DNA from: an uncultured Cyanobium sp.
Lineage (GTDB): Bacteria; Cyanobacteriota; Cyanobacteriia; PCC-6307; Cyanobiaceae
DNA length: 7,506 bases
Assembly: GCA_937919075.1 (NCBI GenBank)
Contig: CALFOF010000210.1
Coordinates: 1-7,506 of the forward strand
Reading direction: 5' to 3'
The notes beneath the pieces are model-generated. The model was not told where the DNA came from and did no database searches. It was given only the letters and a program-made list of their open reading frames with translations. A program made the position numbers and the translations under genes. Shown here piece after piece: positions 6,197 through 7,506 of the stretch; within the stretch, counting starts at the first letter, position 1; each line of letters starts with the position of its first letter.

Positions 6197-6271
6197 GGCA
6201 AAGGTGGACATGGGCAGGCTGGAGAGGGAAAGGGTGGGCATGGAAAGGATGGACATGGGAAAACGGGATAC
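6182..6271. repeat. 15-base imperfect tandem repeat, six units
   Basis: Six units of 15 bases can be aligned, beginning at 6182, 6197, 6212, 6227, 6242 and 6257; the clearest are GGAAAGGGTGGGCAT (6227) and GGAAAGGATGGACAT (6242), then GGCAAAGGTGGACAT (6197). The plus strand is purine-rich. Because the period is a multiple of three, every frame shows a five-residue repeat: MSILS/MPTLS/MSTFA/MTTTA on the minus strand and GHGK-x on one plus-strand frame. Four of the six units contain CAT, giving in-frame ATG codons for the minus-strand small ORF. It looks like a decaying minisatellite. Confidence 0.6.
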
Positions 6272-6478
6272 AGAAAGGCGGAACAAGAACGCGTTGACGC
6301 AGAAAGCGCTGGCTTGACCTTGAACACCGGATCCGGCCACGAGGCGCCGTTGGATCCAGACGTTGTACGAGCCCCCTCACGCGCTGCATGGGAGAGACCT
6401 TCAAGAGAGGGAAAGCCGGAAGTTCGGCCAATCCCAGAGAAAAGGGGGCCCGCTGTTACGGGAAACCTTCAGCTCTTG

Positions 6479-6514
6479 CCTGGCGCTGAAGCCTGTGGAT
6501 CCTGGCGCTGAAGC
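6479..6514. repeat. 14-base direct repeat, two copies
   Basis: CCTGGCGCTGAAGC occurs exactly at 6479-6492 and again at 6501-6514, 22 bases apart start to start. The second copy also begins an inverted pair, CCTGGC (6501-6506) with GCCAGG (6521-6526). Origin by local duplication is likely; no function is indicated. Confidence 0.5.
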
Positions 6515-6537
6515 GCTGCAGCCAGGCGGTGAAACTG

Positions 6538-6567
6538 TTGGATGGAACCATTGGATGGAACCATTGG
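6538..6567. repeat. 13-base perfect tandem repeat, 2.3 copies
   Basis: TTGGATGGAACCA is repeated exactly at 6538-6550 and 6551-6563, followed by a partial TTGG to 6567. The period is not a multiple of three and the copies are identical, which suggests recent slippage in non-coding DNA and argues against a real gene across this point. Confidence 0.65.
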
Positions 6568-6619
6568 TTGAATCGGCCCCTCGCGGAGCTTCGGCCGACG
6601 CTTCAACGTACACCCTTTG

Positions 6620-6640
6620 CAGGAAGCCTGCGCCTTCCTG
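6620..6640. repeat. Hairpin with 7-bp stem and 7-base loop, first of two in tandem
   Basis: CAGGAAG at 6620-6626 pairs perfectly with CTTCCTG at 6634-6640 around a seven-base loop. It is separated by one base from a second hairpin of the same geometry at 6642-6662. On the minus strand both lie directly downstream of the second DUF427 gene. There is no T tract after the stem on either strand. Confidence 0.4.
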
Positions 6641-6641
6641 G

Positions 6642-6662
6642 CCAAAACTGATGCCGTTTTGG
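6642..6662 (-). terminator. Hairpin two bases after the second DUF427 stop codon (putative terminator)
   Basis: CCAAAAC at 6642-6648 pairs perfectly with GTTTTGG at 6656-6662 around a seven-base loop. On the minus strand it begins right after the TGA of the DUF427 gene (6665-6667). The stem is A/T-rich in the middle and no U run follows, so a standard intrinsic terminator is not clear; together with 6620-6640 it may form a double-hairpin 3' end. Confidence 0.35.
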
Positions 6663-6664
6663 GA

Positions 6665-7129
6665 TCAGATCAGTTCTGGGTGCAGCGGATCTCCCTTGAA
6701 CGGACCGCACACCCGCGAGGTGATCCAGCCGCCGTAGAAGCCACCCGGTTGGGGCGTCACCCGCTCACCATCGATGGAGCAGGCGTCCATCAGCGCCGGG
6801 TAGAAGCTGAACCAGCCGGCCAGGGGACGGAATGCCGGCGTGGGATCGGTGTAGGTCCAGCCGGCACGGCGCAGGCGCCGCTCGCCCAGCACCACATCCA
6901 CGTAGGTGGCCAGCCCCTTCCACTCGCAATAGCTGCGGCCCGGCACCGCCTCCAGCAACTCCAGCTGCAACGCCTCGGGCGGCAGGTAGACCGTGGGGGG
7001 ATGGAAGGTTTCCAGCACCAGCAGGGAGCGATGGCTGTCGGCGAGCCGCCGGCCGAGGGCCTCCACCACCACATGGGCGGGGCTGGCCACGAGCGCGGGC
7101 GGACGGGGATAGTTGGCGACGCGCTCCAT
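6665..7129 (-). CDS. DUF427 domain-containing protein, long form
   Basis: The 154-residue product is a DUF427 protein with the longer layout. It opens with ERVANYPRPP (2-11), then LVLETFHPPTVYLPPEAL (37-54, the L-E-T-x-x-P-P-x-x-Y-L-P signature), the core CEWKGLATYVDVV (68-80), AGWTYTDPTPAF and LAGWFSFYPALMDACSIDGE (89-122), and a C-terminal PQPGGFYGGWITSRVCGPFKG (126-146). These C-terminal motifs are absent from the short DUF427 protein at 3628-3906. The protein is soluble with no signal peptide. The biochemical role of the family is not established to my knowledge. The start is ATG 7127-7129, with a weak AAGG just upstream. It follows the small membrane protein gene by 32 bases on the same strand, so the two may be co-transcribed. 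Confidence 0.93.
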   Translation of the reverse strand: MERVANYPRPPALVASPAHVVVEALGRRLADSHRSLLVLETFHPPTVYLPPEALQLELLEAVPGRSYCEWKGLATYVDVVLGERRLRRAGWTYTDPTPAFRPLAGWFSFYPALMDACSIDGERVTPQPGGFYGGWITSRVCGPFKGDPLHPELI

Positions 7130-7161
7130 GGCCTTGGTCGTGCTGCCGCCAGTGTGATGGC

Positions 7162-7413
7162 TCAGAACTTGCTCCGCAGCAGCAGCAGCGCGCCGAGAAA
7201 CAGCGGCACGTTGATCACCGCCGCGATCACCAGCACGGCACTGGCCCAGCCCGGGTGATCAATGGCGGACGCCGCCAGCAGGAAGCTGCCGTCCACGACC
7301 ACCAGCGCGCCCATCCAGGCGAGCGGAAAGCGAATCGACCCCACCGGCGCGGACGCGGCGCTCACCGGCGGGGGCGCTGAAGCTGACGGGGAAGGCCGTG
7401 CATCCTTGATCAT
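7162..7413 (-). CDS. Small membrane protein with two predicted transmembrane helices
   Basis: I do not recognise the family. From the ATG at 7413 the product is 83 residues: a Ser/Pro/Ala-rich N-terminal tail of about 26 residues (MIKDARPSPSASAPPPV and on), then helix one around residues 33-51 (AWMGALVVVDGSFLLAASAI), a short connecting HPGW, and helix two around 58-78 (WASAVLVIAAVINVPLFLGA followed by a Leu run), ending LLRSKF. A helical hairpin with the N-terminal tail and basic C-terminus on the same side is the likely topology. The frame is open upstream to the window edge, with a TTG at 7479, but the added residues are Arg/His-rich and not protein-like, so ATG 7413 is preferred. No ribosome binding site is clear. 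It lies just upstream of the long DUF427 gene on the same strand. It could be a holin-like or accessory membrane peptide, but nothing shows this. Confidence 0.66.
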   Translation of the reverse strand: MIKDARPSPSASAPPPVSAASAPVGSIRFPLAWMGALVVVDGSFLLAASAIDHPGWASAVLVIAAVINVPLFLGALLLLRSKF

Positions 7414-7506
7414 GGGCCGGTGGAGGGAGCGGGCGCGACCATGGCGATCAACAGGAACGGGCCAACGCAAGGATTGCAACGGTGAGCAAGCTGAAGATGG
7501 CCGCCC
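7414..7506. other. Window-edge stretch without an assigned gene
   Basis: The last 93 bases give no confident gene. On the minus strand a frame enters from the edge and ends at TGA 7448-7450, reading a hydrophobic AAIFSLLTVAILALARSC that could be the end of a membrane protein. On the plus strand a GTG at 7482 with AAGGA eight bases upstream could begin a gene reading out of the window. They overlap, so at most one is likely real. Confidence 0.3.

Larger units (their letters stand above)
6257..6664. other. Stretch without a confident gene between the small ORF and the second DUF427 gene
   Basis: No frame on either strand gives a recognisable protein here. Open frames such as 6363-6737 (+) and 6401-6613 (-) have unremarkable composition and overlap repeats or the neighbouring gene. 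The stretch is less GC-rich in parts and contains direct repeats (6479-6514, 6538-6567), a short GC-rich inverted repeat (TCGGCC at 6573-6578 with GGCCGA at 6593-6598) and two hairpins at 6620-6662. No tRNA, rRNA or known small RNA signature was recognised. It may include untranslated ends or an unannotated small RNA. Confidence 0.5.

Noticed and set aside
6033..6317. 94-codon plus-strand frame (MLRRAFEAMEALAAKW and on)
   Set aside because: It has positional G/C like the minus ORF, but it ends in a charged repeat tract and lacks any family resemblance. It remains the main alternative to the minus-strand small ORF.
6020..6511. Plus-strand frame with GHGK-type pentapeptide repeats
   Set aside because: Third-position G/C is only about two thirds over 5981-6196 and there is no recognisable domain; the repeat pattern follows automatically from the 15-base period.
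6573..6598. TCGGCC/GGCCGA inverted repeat as a terminator
   Set aside because: The loop is long and imperfect, no T tract follows on either strand, and it is about 65 bases from the nearest confident stop codon.
7482..7506. GTG at 7482 preceded by AAGGA, possible start of a rightward gene
   Set aside because: Only eight codons (VSKLKMAA) are visible, and a competing minus-strand frame overlaps it.
7448..7506. Partial minus-strand hydrophobic frame AAIFSLLTVAILALARSC with stop
   Set aside because: Eighteen residues are too few to call a gene; it was left as a note on the window-edge stretch.
1..7506. tRNA, rRNA, CRISPR array, insertion sequence or attachment site
   Set aside because: No cloverleaf, regularly spaced identical repeats, transposase or integrase motifs were seen on either strand.

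Overview
The window is a high-GC stretch of bacterial chromosome, most likely from a freshwater or brackish picocyanobacterium of the Cyanobium / Synechococcus group. The pointers are the strong G/C preference at third codon positions, start codons mostly without a clear Shine-Dalgarno sequence, a DUF3598-like protein (a mainly cyanobacterial family), a PGM1-related ATP-grasp ligase and a DUF427 protein of the short type common in cyanobacteria. I found no exact copy of the cyanobacterial HIP1 octamer by eye, which fits picocyanobacteria better than HIP1-rich lineages. The taxonomic call is inference.

Positions 1-3906 hold a rightward cluster: the 3' part of ribD (riboflavin synthesis), an MscS-type mechanosensitive channel, a 505-residue PGM1-related ATP-grasp ligase and a short DUF427 protein. 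The first three are separated by only 17 and 19 bases and are probably co-transcribed. DUF427 follows after about 69 bases. The cluster meets a leftward DUF3598-like gene (3911-4531) tail to tail, and a perfect hairpin contains both stop codons.

Positions 4532-5936 hold a divergent intergenic region and a 399-residue membrane fatty acid desaturase with all three histidine boxes. Upstream of it is a -10-like hexamer followed directly by a perfect 7+3+7 palindrome, a candidate operator. A 19-base palindrome covers the desaturase stop codon.

Positions 5937-6664 form the least conventional part. They hold one tentative small leftward gene, a 15-base imperfect tandem repeat that carries in-frame ATG codons, shorter direct repeats, and two back-to-back hairpins with 7-bp stems and 7-base loops. 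No confident gene lies in 6257-6664.

Positions 6665-7413 hold a leftward pair: a small two-helix membrane protein and a second, longer DUF427 protein. The last 90 bases are unresolved. Most of the window is ordinary core and accessory genome. The best candidates for something undescribed are the substrate of the PGM1-like ligase, the recurrent hairpins at gene ends, and the repeat-bearing stretch after the desaturase.
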